DNA of 64,000 bases. Origin: Chloroflexi bacterium ADurb.Bin180 (GTDB lineage Bacteria; Chloroflexota; Anaerolineae; UBA2200). The notes beneath the pieces are model-generated. The model saw nothing but the letters and a program-made list of their open reading frames with translations. It had not been told where the DNA came from and did no database searches. The position numbers and the translations under genes are program-made. Each line of letters opens with the position of its first letter. Position 1 is the stretch's first letter. Positions 41,644 to 50,705 of this stretch are shown here, one piece after another. The stretch is taken from positions 1 through 64,000 of the forward strand of contig MWCV01000006.1 of NCBI GenBank assembly GCA_002070215.1, read 5' to 3'.

Positions 41644-44193
41644 ATGATTCCACTTCGACTCTGCTTGCGCAACTTTATGTGTTACCGCCAAGCCCAGACC
41701 CTGGACCTGCAGGGGATCCATCTGGCCTGTCTGGCGGGAGATAACGGGCACGGCAAATCAGCCCTGCTCGATGCCATCACCTGGGCGTTGTGGGGCAAGG
41801 CCCGTTCTCATTCTGATGATGAGCTCGTCGCCCATGGAACGACCGATATGGGCGTCGATTTCGAGTTTCTGCTCGGCGACGCGTGTTACCGGGTCATTCG
41901 CAAGCGCTCCCTCGGGCGCACCAGCAAGGGCGCCCTCGAATTCCAGATCCGCGACAGCGATGGATTTCGCCCGCTCACTGCCGCAACCCAGCGCGACACG
42001 CAGGCGCGCATCACGGACACCCTGCACCTCGACTATGACACGTTTGTCAACTCGGCGTTACTCTTGCAGGGGCGCGCCGACGAGTTCACCGTGAAGGCAC
42101 CGGGCGAGCGCAAGCGAATCCTGGCCGACATCCTGGGCCTGGCCGCCTATGACGAATACGAGCAGCGCGCCAAAGACAAGGCCAGAGAGCGTGAGATCAG
42201 CCAGCGCGAAGCTGCCGCCCGCATCCAGGAGATCGAGCGGGAGCTCGTGCGCCGGCCCGAGTATGTCGCCGAGCTGGACGCAGCCAGGGTCGAGCTTGGT
42301 CGCCTCTCCGCAGAGACCAGAGAGGCGGACGCCGCTCTGCTCACTCTGCGAGACCGGTCGCGAGCGCTGCAGGCACAGCAGGAACAGGCCCTGGAGGTCA
42401 ACCGGCGCATCGCCGAGGCGGAGAAGCAGCTTGCCAACCTTACCGCGCAGCTCGACAAGCTCGGCAGCCGCATTGCCGCCTGCCAGGGCATTGTCGACCG
42501 CCGCGACGAAATCACTTCGGCTCACGCCAGGCTGTTGCAGGCACGGGAGCAGGAAGCAGCCCTCGGCGCGAGGCTGGCTCAGCTCCTCGAGCTCAATGAG
42601 GAGCGAAACGAACTCGAAAAGCGCGTCGCCCAGGCGCGCCAGGCTTTGGAGATGGAGATTCGCATCCTCACCGACCGACTGCGCGAACTGGACAGTCAGG
42701 CCGGTGAGTCGACCGCTCTAACCGCCGAGCAGCACAAGACCCGCTCTGAACTCGATGCGCTGGCCGAGCGACAGTCTCAGGCGGAGCAGCACCGCGAGAC
42801 CCTGCGCGGTCTCGCCAGTGAGGCTGCAACGCTGGCCGCCCGCAACGCTCAGCTCAAGGCCGACATGGCCGCCGCCAAAGACAAGCTCGTCCTGCTGCAA
42901 CAACCAGGGGCCGACTGTCCGCTGTGCGGCCAGGATCTGGCCGAGGCGGAGCGGACCCGTTTGCTCAACGACCTGTCACAAAGCGGCGCTGAGCAGGCCA
43001 GCTCTTATCGCGCCAACAGTGCTCGGATGAAGGAAATCGACCAGCAGACCCGTGCCGCCGAGACCGAACTGGCGGAGATCGAGCGTGACCTGCGCCGCCT
43101 GCCCGCACTTCAGGGGAGGCTGGCTACCCTGATCCAGGCGCTGCAAGATGCTTCCACCGCGGCTAACCGGCGTGCCGAACAGCAACCTCAATTGGCTGCC
43201 CTGGAGCTCCAGCTAAAGCAGCACTCTTATGCGACAGCCGAGCAAGAACAACTCGAGGCGCTGAGCAGCCGCATTGCCGCTCTGGCTTACGACAAGGCCG
43301 AGCACGAAAAGCTGCGCCTTTTGGTGAGCACCCTCAGCAAGGCAGACGAGGCCAAGTCTGAGCTCGAGCGTTCGGAGCAAATGCTGGCCCAGCTCCTGGA
43401 GAACAGAGCACAATTGCTTCAGACTCGGGAGCAGCTATCGGCCAGCACCCTGGCCGACAGAGAGCGGCAGGCCGAATTGGCCAGCGCACTGGAGAGTGCA
43501 CAGGCCATCGAGCAGCAGCTTGAGAACCAGGTACAGGTAGCGAACCAGCTTCACGCTCGGGAGGGCCGGGCACGACAGTCCGTAGGGGCGGCGCAGCAAA
43601 AGCTCGACACGTGTCGCTACCTTGAAACACAGCACCAGGAGCGCACGGCCGAGTTGGCCAGACTGGTGGAGGAACGAGCGCTGTTTGAGGAACTGCAGTT
43701 GGCCTTTGGCAAGAAAGGCCTGCAGGCGCTCATCATCGAGACGGCGATACCCGAACTCGAGGAAGAGGCGAACCGCCTTCTCGGCCGCATGACCGACGGC
43801 CGCATGAACCTTCGCTTTGACACGCAGCGAGATACTCGCAGCCATAGCACCGTCGAGACTCTCGACATCAAGGTCGCTGACGAGACCGGGACTCGCAGCT
43901 ATGAAATGTTCTCGGGGGGCGAGGCCTTCCGCATCAACCTGGCCGTGCGCATAGCTTTGAGCAAACTGCTGGCCAGACGCTCCGGCGCGCAGTTGCAGAC
44001 GCTGATCGTCGATGAGGGTTTCGGTACCCAGGACGCCGATGGACGGATCAAGTTGGTGGAAGCTATCAACTCGATCCGCGATGACTTTGCGCTGATACTG
44101 GTTATCACCCATATTGATGAGCTGAAGGATGCCTTCCCGGTGCGCATCGACGTTGTCAAGACGGCCACCGGATCACAAATATCAATGGTTTGA
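41644..44193 (+). CDS. sbcC: SbcC/Rad50-type ATPase of DNA repair
   Basis: The 849-residue SMC-like protein has Walker A GDNGHGKSALLDAI at 32-45, two long coiled coils (rich in Glu, Ala, Arg, Leu) and, at about 426-429, the zinc-hook CPLCGQ. The C-terminus holds the signature MFSGGEAFRINLAVRIALSK at about 755 and Walker B TLIVDEGFGTQD. In known systems SbcC and the nuclease SbcD open hairpins and process DNA ends. sbcD, normally adjacent, is absent from the 2.6 kb on each side, so it must be elsewhere or replaced. The ATG has GGGGAG upstream. Confidence 0.92.
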   Translation: MIPLRLCLRNFMCYRQAQTLDLQGIHLACLAGDNGHGKSALLDAITWALWGKARSHSDDELVAHGTTDMGVDFEFLLGDACYRVIRKRSLGRTSKGALEFQIRDSDGFRPLTAATQRDTQARITDTLHLDYDTFVNSALLLQGRADEFTVKAPGERKRILADILGLAAYDEYEQRAKDKAREREISQREAAARIQEIERELVRRPEYVAELDAARVELGRLSAETREADAALLTLRDRSRALQAQQEQALEVNRRIAEAEKQLANLTAQLDKLGSRIAACQGIVDRRDEITSAHARLLQAREQEAALGARLAQLLELNEERNELEKRVAQARQALEMEIRILTDRLRELDSQAGESTALTAEQHKTRSELDALAERQSQAEQHRETLRGLASEAATLAARNAQLKADMAAAKDKLVLLQQPGADCPLCGQDLAEAERTRLLNDLSQSGAEQASSYRANSARMKEIDQQTRAAETELAEIERDLRRLPALQGRLATLIQALQDASTAANRRAEQQPQLAALELQLKQHSYATAEQEQLEALSSRIAALAYDKAEHEKLRLLVSTLSKADEAKSELERSEQMLAQLLENRAQLLQTREQLSASTLADRERQAELASALESAQAIEQQLENQVQVANQLHAREGRARQSVGAAQQKLDTCRYLETQHQERTAELARLVEERALFEELQLAFGKKGLQALIIETAIPELEEEANRLLGRMTDGRMNLRFDTQRDTRSHSTVETLDIKVADETGTRSYEMFSGGEAFRINLAVRIALSKLLARRSGAQLQTLIVDEGFGTQDADGRIKLVEAINSIRDDFALILVITHIDELKDAFPVRIDVVKTATGSQISMV

Positions 44194-44206
44194 GAGAGGC
44201 GGTGCG

Positions 44207-45235
44207 ATGAAAGCGGTAAGGTTGGTCAAGGTTGGAGCCCCGCTTGAGCTCCAGGAAATCCCGCTCCCTGAGGTCGGCGACAATGACGTGCTCGTTCAGG
44301 TCGCCGCAGCAGGAATCTGCCACTCGGACGTCCACTATCGCGCCGGGGTGTCGCCCACCAGGCCGCTGCCGGTTACACTGGGGCACGAGGTAGCCGGCAC
44401 CGTCGCAAGCATCGGGGCCAAAGTAAGTGGCCTCCGACCCGGTGACCGGGTCTGCCTGCACTATCTAGCCACCTGCGGCAAGTGCCAGTACTGCAAGGCC
44501 GGTCACGAGCAATTCTGCGTCAGCGGACAGATGATTGGCAAACACCGCGACGGCGGGTACGCTGAGTATATCTGCGTGCCGGCCGAGAGCGCGCTGCCCC
44601 TCCCTGACAGCGTCTCCTTTGCACACGGCGCGGTGATGATGTGCTCTTCGGCCACGGCACTACATGCACTGCGCAAGGGGCGCCTCGTTGCTGGCGAGTC
44701 CGTTGCCGTGTTCGGCGCTGGCGGGCTGGGCATCTCGGCGGTGCAACTGGCCAGGCTCCTCGGGGCTCTGGATGTCTTTGCCGTGGACATCAAGCCCGCC
44801 AAGCTCGAGCTGGCGGCCCAATACGGGGCAATTCCTGTGAACGCCAGCCAGTCCGATCCGGTGGAGCAGATACGTCGGGATACGGGAGGCAGAGGAGTGG
44901 ATGTGGCAGTGGAGCTGATTGGACTGCCCCAGACCATGCAGCAGTCGGTGCGGTCACTGGCGGTCCTGGGCCGCGCCGTGTGGGTAGGCATCACCTCGCG
45001 GCCAGTTTCGCTCAACCCCTACAGCGACGTGCTGGGGCCAGAGGCAGAGATCATCGGCTCAGACGACCACCTGGTGGGCGAGCTGCGGCTGCTCATCGAA
45101 TACGCGCGTCGTGGACAACTTGATCTCTCCAACGTGGTCACCGGCAGCGTAGCGCTCAATGCCAATGCCATCAACAACGTCATGGACAAACTGGAGCGCT
45201 TTGAGGGTGAGGTGCGTACCGTCATCACCCCCTGA
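44207..45235 (+). CDS. Zinc-dependent alcohol dehydrogenase family protein
   Basis: The 342-residue medium-chain dehydrogenase has the catalytic-zinc motif AAGICHSDVHYRAG, GHEVAGTVASIGAKVSGLRP GDR-like sequence, and the structural-zinc cysteines CGKCQYCKAGHEQFC. The NAD(P)-binding region is AVFGAGGLGISAVQLARLLGA. The substrate (primary or secondary alcohol, or polyol) is not evident. The ATG at 44207 has GAGAGAGG-like site upstream, and it follows sbcC by only 13 bases. Confidence 0.92.
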   Translation: MKAVRLVKVGAPLELQEIPLPEVGDNDVLVQVAAAGICHSDVHYRAGVSPTRPLPVTLGHEVAGTVASIGAKVSGLRPGDRVCLHYLATCGKCQYCKAGHEQFCVSGQMIGKHRDGGYAEYICVPAESALPLPDSVSFAHGAVMMCSSATALHALRKGRLVAGESVAVFGAGGLGISAVQLARLLGALDVFAVDIKPAKLELAAQYGAIPVNASQSDPVEQIRRDTGGRGVDVAVELIGLPQTMQQSVRSLAVLGRAVWVGITSRPVSLNPYSDVLGPEAEIIGSDDHLVGELRLLIEYARRGQLDLSNVVTGSVALNANAINNVMDKLERFEGEVRTVITP

Positions 45236-45264
45236 GTGAGACAGCCCGTGGAGACGTTGCTGGT

Positions 45265-46365
45265 TCAGGTGGTCCTGTGCTCGAGCGGGCACTTGCAGCT
45301 AATGCCTACCCCTTCTGCCTCGGCCCAGCAGCGGCCACCGGAGATGCAGGACGAACGCGTCTGCTGGCCTGTGCGCAGCCGCTGAGGCAGGTCAGGCTCA
45401 CAAATCAATGGCCGGCTCATCGAAATCAGGTCGGCATCACCACTGGCCAGCACGTCTTCCATCACCGCCCGTGACCTCATCCCGCCCACGAGCAGAATTG
45501 GCAGGCGCGTCCTTTGTCGGGCCTGGCGAGACCAGTCTCGGAAGTAAGCTTCGTCTCCTTCCCGGCGAATCCCGGGCCAGATGGAGGCACTCTTCTTGCC
45601 GCCGATGCCGGCGCTGATCTCGACCGCGTCAAGGCCCATTTCCTCCAGTGCCGCGACCACTTGCAGCCCCTCGGCCAGGGCAAGCCCGCCTTCAATTCTG
45701 TCGGCCAGACCCAGCTTGGTGATCACCGGATAGTCGGGGCCAACCTGGTCTCTCACTCTGGAGCAGATTCGGCGCAGGAGCAGCATTCGCCCCTCGATGT
45801 CGCCGCCCCACCGGTCGGTGCGACGATTCACCGCCGGTGAAAGGAACTGGCTGACCAAATAGCCGTGTGCGGCGTGAATCTGCACCCCATCGAGCCCTGC
45901 CCGCTGCGCGCGCCGTGCCGCGGCCGCGTAGGCCTCGATCACTTCGTCAATCTCTGCGTCGGTCATCGCCCGGGCCGGTCGTTTGAGCCACTCGGCCTCG
46001 AAAGATGAGGGGGCCATCGGGTCGTGCACCGAGTCGGCAGAGGCGTCCATTCCTCCGTGGTTGATCTGCGCAATCACCAGACCGCCCAGAGCGTGTACAC
46101 CGTCCGCCAGCGTCCGCAGGTCGGGAATGAGCTCATCGGTGTAGATGCCGGTCATCTCATTGTGGCATTTGCCGGCCGGGTGAACGTACATATGCCCGGT
46201 GATAATCAGTCCCACTCCGCCGCGCACTAGGTCGGCATAGAGCCGGCCAAGCTGTTCCCGTGGCCGGCCCGCCTCATCAGCCATGTGTTCGGCGGTCGCC
46301 GAGCGGACCAGGCGATTCGGAAGGGCTAGTGAGCCAATTGTGCAATTGGTGAACAGACGGTCCAT
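45265..46365 (-). CDS. NADH:flavin oxidoreductase, Old Yellow Enzyme family
   Basis: The 366-residue TIM-barrel FMN enzyme begins MDRLFTNCTIGSLALPNRLV and has VSQFLSPAVNRRTDRWGGDIEGR, which marks the FMN-binding family, and ILLVGGMRSRAVMEDVLASG near the end. It is close to the reductases of enoate and aromatic compounds, without the C-terminal Fe-S and FAD domains of 2,4-dienoyl-CoA reductase, although a CISGGRCW sequence ends the protein. The start at 46365 has AAAGGAG upstream. It converges with the alcohol dehydrogenase. Confidence 0.9.
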   Translation of the reverse strand: MDRLFTNCTIGSLALPNRLVRSATAEHMADEAGRPREQLGRLYADLVRGGVGLIITGHMYVHPAGKCHNEMTGIYTDELIPDLRTLADGVHALGGLVIAQINHGGMDASADSVHDPMAPSSFEAEWLKRPARAMTDAEIDEVIEAYAAAARRAQRAGLDGVQIHAAHGYLVSQFLSPAVNRRTDRWGGDIEGRMLLLRRICSRVRDQVGPDYPVITKLGLADRIEGGLALAEGLQVVAALEEMGLDAVEISAGIGGKKSASIWPGIRREGDEAYFRDWSRQARQRTRLPILLVGGMRSRAVMEDVLASGDADLISMSRPLICEPDLPQRLRTGQQTRSSCISGGRCWAEAEGVGISCKCPLEHRTT

Positions 46366-46413
46366 CAGTCTCCTTTCCATTCTGCTGCTGAGCTCCGCTC
46401 CACCAGGATACAG

Positions 46414-46451
46414 AAAAAAACCGTGGAGGCAAAGCATTTGTGCCTCCACGG
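46414..46451 (-). terminator. Intrinsic terminator of the cytochrome gene
   Basis: CCGTGGAGGCA (46451-46441 on the minus strand) pairs with TGCCTCCACGG (46431-46421) and is followed by seven T residues (46420-46414). Confidence 0.9.
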
Positions 46452-46470
46452 CTTTCTGGCCATGGGAAGA

Positions 46471-47580
46471 CTACTGCGGCCGCAGCAGGCCCGACATATC
46501 GACCGTGACGGCCTGACCCAGGTCACTCAGCGTGTCATAGGTGACCTGCATCAGATATTTGGCGTTGTGTACAAAGCCGCCCGGATCCTTGTGGGCAAAC
46601 TGATAGTTGTAGGTGGCGCGCAGCAACCGCGGGCTCCACAGGGTGTACTGGTTGGGAAAGATGGACTCGGAACCATCGGCAATTCCATTATTGTTGGTAT
46701 CGATGAACCAGTAAGGGTATGCCGCTTCGTTGTAGGCAATTGGCGTGCCCAGCTTTTCTGCTGCATAGAGCTGAATCGCCCGCAGCAATCGTTCACCATA
46801 AGCGTCCAGCTCGTACGCGATGCCTTCAGTCAGGTTGCCGTCGCCGTCATAGTCCACCTTGCTCTGGCGCACATCGCGCAAGTCACGGACCGTCACCACA
46901 TTGGAGTGGCACGGGCTGCACGTCTTGGGGTCAATCTCGAGGCTGTGTGGGTCGTGGCATTGATTGCAGGTGCGCATGGTCGTGGTGTGTTCAAAGCGCC
47001 CCACGTAGGTCTGCCCATCATACTGATATGCGCCCTGAACCAGGCCTCCGGCCTGCGTGGCTGCCGCCGGGAAGTAGTGCGGATTAATAAAGCTCTGCTT
47101 CTCAAGCGGCACATCCAATGGCTTGCCAGCGATAACCTTGTCAACGCTGACCGTAGACTCGAGTCCATGGTGACAGGTCACACATGCCGCTTCAGGACCC
47201 AGGTTGCTGAGCTTGACGCCCGAGGGGAACTCAACCGTCTTGTAGGAAGGCGCTGCCGGGTTGTGGCAAGTATTGCAGTAGAGGACGCTGCCGGTTTTGG
47301 CCTCCTGGTCGATCTTGCCCACGGTGCTGCCGTCCACTCCAAGGTAATCCATGAACCCATAATAGCTGTGGCACGTGGCACACTCAACGGGCACCGCCGG
47401 AGGATCTGTATCATCCCAATAGGTAAAGGGCAGCGATTTGGCATCGGCATGTCCCGAAGCGAACCAGTCGTCGGTGATCTGGGCCACACTGGGCCTGGCG
47501 GCCTGCGCTCGCAGAGCAAAGACCACCAGCAAGAGCAAAAAGGTCAACGTCATGGCGATCAGAACGTTTTTTGATGTCAT
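46471..47580 (-). CDS. Secreted pentaheme c-type cytochrome
   Basis: The 369-residue protein starts at ATG 47580 with a signal/anchor (NVLIAMTLTFLLLLVVFALR). Five C-x-x-C-H heme sites are visible: CATCH, CNTCH, CVTCH, CNQCH and CSPCH. The middle ones are separated by His-rich stretches able to provide the second iron ligand. The arrangement resembles NapC/NrfH-like or doubled-CxxCH cytochromes but matches no catalytic type. It is divergent from a ferric-reductase-like gene with back-to-back promoters, so the two may be co-expressed. Confidence 0.9.
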   Translation of the reverse strand: MTSKNVLIAMTLTFLLLLVVFALRAQAARPSVAQITDDWFASGHADAKSLPFTYWDDTDPPAVPVECATCHSYYGFMDYLGVDGSTVGKIDQEAKTGSVLYCNTCHNPAAPSYKTVEFPSGVKLSNLGPEAACVTCHHGLESTVSVDKVIAGKPLDVPLEKQSFINPHYFPAAATQAGGLVQGAYQYDGQTYVGRFEHTTTMRTCNQCHDPHSLEIDPKTCSPCHSNVVTVRDLRDVRQSKVDYDGDGNLTEGIAYELDAYGERLLRAIQLYAAEKLGTPIAYNEAAYPYWFIDTNNNGIADGSESIFPNQYTLWSPRLLRATYNYQFAHKDPGGFVHNAKYLMQVTYDTLSDLGQAVTVDMSGLLRPQ

Positions 47581-47678
47581 CGTCCGAACACCCCCGGTTT
47601 GCTGTAATAGGCCTGCCGCTTGCTCTGGCCGCGGCCCCGCCGGCCCAGTGTACTCAACTTCCCCATTCTGGACAAATC

Positions 47679-47706
47679 GCACTATTCAGACCTTTTGTGG
47701 TGTCAA
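47679..47706 (-). promoter_or_regulatory. Promoter of the cytochrome gene
   Basis: TTGACA (47706-47701), 16 bases, TAGTGC (47684-47679) on the minus strand; 13 bases from the -35 box of the divergent promoter. Confidence 0.5.
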
Positions 47707-47719
47707 TTCTCATTCCAGT

Positions 47720-47748
47720 TTGACCCTCCAGCGGCATTGCAGTAGACT
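47720..47748 (+). promoter_or_regulatory. Promoter of the ferric-reductase-like gene
   Basis: TTGACC (47720-47725), 17 bases, TAGACT (47743-47748); start near 47755, leader about 32 bases with GGAGG. Confidence 0.65.
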
Positions 47749-47786
47749 AATCGTATCCAAGTTCTCCCGATGGAGGTGCGTTCGAG

Positions 47787-49103
47787 ATGAAGTCGTCAGC
47801 CAAAGCTGCGCTATGGATAGCCTTCTATCTTTTCATGATCTTTTCACCGCTTATCATCATTCTGGTCGCGCCCAGGCCCGCCGGACGCGAGTTCTGGCGC
47901 GAGTTTGCTGTGGGACTGGGGTTCATCGGACTCTCGCTGATGGGTCTTCAGTTTGTTCCCACGGCGCGTCTCCCGTTTCTCTGCTGCGTGTTCCCGATGG
48001 ACACGGTCTATTTCCTGCACCACGCCACGTCGGTGGCTTCACTGGCTTTTGTACTGGCTCATCCGCTCATTCTTCTGTTCGACAACCCGAACATTGCGCA
48101 GTTCTTTAACCCAGCGGTCACTCCCTGGAGAGTGTTGTCCGGCGTCATTGCGGCGGCACTTGCCTTCCTTCTCGTTGCCAGCTCAGTGTATCGCAAGAGC
48201 TTGAACTTTATCTACGAGCCCTGGCGGATGACACATGGCATCCTGTCGGTTATTGTCCTTGTGCTTTCACTCATCCACATCTTCCAGGTGAACCACTACA
48301 CGGCCATGCCGCTGCAGCGGGCCCTGTGGATTGTCCTGCCAGTTCTCTGGTTGGCGATGATTGTCTACGCTCGTGGCATCAAACCGGCAATGATGCTCAA
48401 AAAGCCCTACGAGCTGAAAGAAGTGCGAGAAGAGCACGGCGGCTCCTGGACCCTGGCTGTTGCTCCTGTCGGTCACCCTGGCCTGACCTTCAAACCCGGA
48501 CAGTTTGCCTGGCTCGCTGTCCAGAGATCGCCCTTTGACATTCGACAGCACCCCTTCTCATTCTCTTCCAGTGCCGAGCGCAAAGGATGGCTCGAGTTCA
48601 CCATCAAGGATCTCGGGGACTTTACGCATACGGTCAAGGATATTCCAGCCGGAGCCAGATTGTACGTTGACGGCCCTTACGGAATGTTCGGCCCGGATTT
48701 CCACCCGGCACCCGGCTATGTTCTGCTGGCCGGCGGTGTGGGTGCCACCCCCATCATGAGTATGCTTCGCACCCTGGCCGACCGCGGCGACCAGACGCCA
48801 TTGATCTTCTTTTACGGCAGTCCATCCTGGGATGAGATAATCTACCGCGAAGAGTTGGAGCAGTTGAAGAAGAGACTGAACCTCAAGCTGGTGCACGTCC
48901 TGGAGCATCCTCACAAGGACTGGACTGGTGAAAAGGGCTACATCTCTGCTGCGCTGCTCGAGTACTATCTGCCTGAGGACAGGGCCAGGTGGCAGTACTT
49001 TATGTGCGGGCCTTTGCCAATGATCCAGAACGTCGAGCCGGCCCTTATCAAGGTCGGCGTGCCCCCCAGCCACGTGCACTCAGAACGCTACGAGATGGCC
49101 TAG
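47787..49103 (+). CDS. Membrane oxidoreductase with ferric-reductase-like heme domain and FAD/NAD domain
   Basis: The 438-residue protein has about six N-terminal membrane segments, with histidines in FLHHATSVASLAFVLAHPLI and RMTHGILSVIVLVLSLIHIF that can hold two hemes, as in ferric reductases and NADPH oxidases. From about 210 it has a ferredoxin-reductase-type FAD domain (FDIRQHPFSFSSSAER) and an NAD domain (YVLLAGGVGATPIMSML, CGPLPMI). It should carry electrons from NAD(P)H inside to an acceptor outside; the divergent pentaheme cytochrome is a natural acceptor, by inference. Confidence 0.88.
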   Translation: MKSSAKAALWIAFYLFMIFSPLIIILVAPRPAGREFWREFAVGLGFIGLSLMGLQFVPTARLPFLCCVFPMDTVYFLHHATSVASLAFVLAHPLILLFDNPNIAQFFNPAVTPWRVLSGVIAAALAFLLVASSVYRKSLNFIYEPWRMTHGILSVIVLVLSLIHIFQVNHYTAMPLQRALWIVLPVLWLAMIVYARGIKPAMMLKKPYELKEVREEHGGSWTLAVAPVGHPGLTFKPGQFAWLAVQRSPFDIRQHPFSFSSSAERKGWLEFTIKDLGDFTHTVKDIPAGARLYVDGPYGMFGPDFHPAPGYVLLAGGVGATPIMSMLRTLADRGDQTPLIFFYGSPSWDEIIYREELEQLKKRLNLKLVHVLEHPHKDWTGEKGYISAALLEYYLPEDRARWQYFMCGPLPMIQNVEPALIKVGVPPSHVHSERYEMA

Positions 49104-49125
49104 GCCATCCAGAGGGAAAAAGACC

Positions 49126-49218
49126 ATGATGAGGGATTATGCCATCCGCTTGCTCGCAGGCATCATCGCGCTGGGTATCCTTCTCTCCGCACTGGTTGCC
49201 TGGCGGCAAGCTTTCTAG
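49126..49218 (+). CDS. Tiny single-helix membrane protein behind the oxidoreductase
   Basis: An open frame of 30 residues, too short for standard gene calling: a basic start (MMRDYAIR), one helix (LLAGIIALGILLSALVAW) and RQAF. GAGGG lies 9 bases before the ATG, and it begins 22 bases after the oxidoreductase stop. Its form recalls small helper subunits of membrane complexes. Proof of expression is missing. Confidence 0.5.
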   Translation: MMRDYAIRLLAGIIALGILLSALVAWRQAF

Positions 49219-49230
49219 CAGCAAAGAACG

Positions 49231-49264
49231 CGGCTGCGAGCCAGCTAACGTTGGCTCGCAGCCG
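49231..49264. terminator. Perfect 13-bp hairpin between convergent genes
   Basis: CGGCTGCGAGCCA (49231-49243) pairs with TGGCTCGCAGCCG (49252-49264). No T-run follows on the plus strand; on the minus strand it is followed by a T-rich CGTTCTTTG, so it may mainly stop the kinase transcript. Confidence 0.6.
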
Positions 49265-49298
49265 CACTCGTATCCGTCCCCAACAGGCTAAGCTACTC

Positions 49299-50705
49299 CT
49301 AGCCCTCTGGTACCCTCGGCAGAGTGAAGTGAAACCGTGACCCCTCGCCGACGGTGCTTTCGGCCCAGATCTTGCCTCCCTGCGCTCTGAGCAGACTCTG
49401 GGCAATGGACAGTCCCAACCCCGTTCCGCCTGCCCCTTGCTCATTCCAGGCTCGCGCTCGGTCCGCTTTCCAGAAGCGATCAAAGACGTGCGCCAGCTCC
49501 TCAGGGGCGATGCCTTTGCCCGTATCAGCAACGGTCACCTGAATAGCGCCGTCGCCGGCGACGGCCGCCACATCAATCCGTCCGCCCTCCGACGTGAAAC
49601 GAAAGGCATTGGCCAGCAGGTTGTGCAACACCTGACCTACGCGATCGGAATCGGCCATCACGCGCGGCAGGTTGTCCGGCACGTTGACCGTCAGTGTGAG
49701 TCTCTCCGCCTCGGCTACCGCGGCAAGTTGGTCGCAGGTGGTGTGTATCAGGGCCCCGAGGTCCACTGGCTGCAGGTTCAATTGCAGCTTGCCCGCATCA
49801 GCCAGGGCCAACTGGCGCAGGTCTTCGACCAATCGGCTGACCAGACGGGTTTCGTCGTACAGGCGGCAGATCTCGCCCTTGTCCAGCGGGTACACATCAT
49901 CCAGAATGGCCTGGAGATTGCCCTGCACGACGCTTAGCGGCGTTCGCAGTTCGTGAGCCACGTCGGCCATCAGGTTGCGGCGCAGCCGTTCTCCTTCGTC
50001 CAGCGCTGCCGTCATCTCGTTAAAGGCCTGACCGACCTCGGCCATCTCCCGGCTGCCGCCAACCTCGACGCGGCTGCCAAAGTCCCGCCTGGCAACAGCG
50101 CGGGCGGCCAGTGCCAGCCGTTGCAGCGGCGCCGACAGCGTTCGGCTAACCGCCACGCCGAGCAGCGTTCCGAGAAGGCCAGCGATGACCGCACCCGCCA
50201 GGAGCATTTCGCGCACCCGCTCAAAAAAGCGCCGCTCGAGTGGCCCAATCAGATCCTGGCGCACAGGCACGGCAACGACGAGCTTGCCCACCGCAACCCC
50301 ATTGATTTGGATGGTCACCGCCGCCGCTGCTTCGTCCTTCGTCAGCCTGCGGCCTGTGCGTTGCTGAACCCGGTCGTATAGCACCACGCTCTTGCTGTCG
50401 GCGAGCACCACCTGCGGTCTGGCGTCTTCGCCACCACCAAAAAAGCCGGGCCGGTTGGTCATCATCGACATGGGCGAAGCCACCGCGCGGTCGAGCACTG
50501 CGGATACCCCGTCCCAGCTTCCCGTGGTGACATAGTAGGAGCCAAGCATCTCCACCAGCGGCTGGTAACGCGAGGGCTCGCTGTACGACAGGTAAAGACG
50601 GAATGCTTCGCTCGCCCGCAGGTTGATGAGCACAGCAACGATGCCCAGAGTCACTACAGTGACCAGAGTGAAAGCCAGCGTGAGGCGGACCCAGAGCCGG
50701 TTCAT
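49299..50705 (-). CDS. Sensor histidine kinase
   Basis: The 468-residue kinase has an N-terminal membrane helix, an external sensor segment (residues about 35-165), a second helix (GAVIAGLLGTLLGVAVSRTL), a HAMP domain and the His box DVAHELRTPLSVVQGNL around residue 248. The ATPase part shows N box HNLLANAFRFT, VADTGKGIAPEEL and GGTGLGLSIAQSLL. The signal is not known. It overlaps the regulator by 4 bases. The pair follows the MacAB-type operon on the same strand, so it may control it. Confidence 0.93.
   Translation of the reverse strand: MNRLWVRLTLAFTLVTVVTLGIVAVLINLRASEAFRLYLSYSEPSRYQPLVEMLGSYYVTTGSWDGVSAVLDRAVASPMSMMTNRPGFFGGGEDARPQVVLADSKSVVLYDRVQQRTGRRLTKDEAAAAVTIQINGVAVGKLVVAVPVRQDLIGPLERRFFERVREMLLAGAVIAGLLGTLLGVAVSRTLSAPLQRLALAARAVARRDFGSRVEVGGSREMAEVGQAFNEMTAALDEGERLRRNLMADVAHELRTPLSVVQGNLQAILDDVYPLDKGEICRLYDETRLVSRLVEDLRQLALADAGKLQLNLQPVDLGALIHTTCDQLAAVAEAERLTLTVNVPDNLPRVMADSDRVGQVLHNLLANAFRFTSEGGRIDVAAVAGDGAIQVTVADTGKGIAPEELAHVFDRFWKADRARAWNEQGAGGTGLGLSIAQSLLRAQGGKIWAESTVGEGSRFHFTLPRVPEG

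Noticed and set aside
46423-47574. Open frame of 383 codons on the plus strand
   Set aside because: Antisense to the pentaheme cytochrome, which has five CxxCH motifs and its own terminator.
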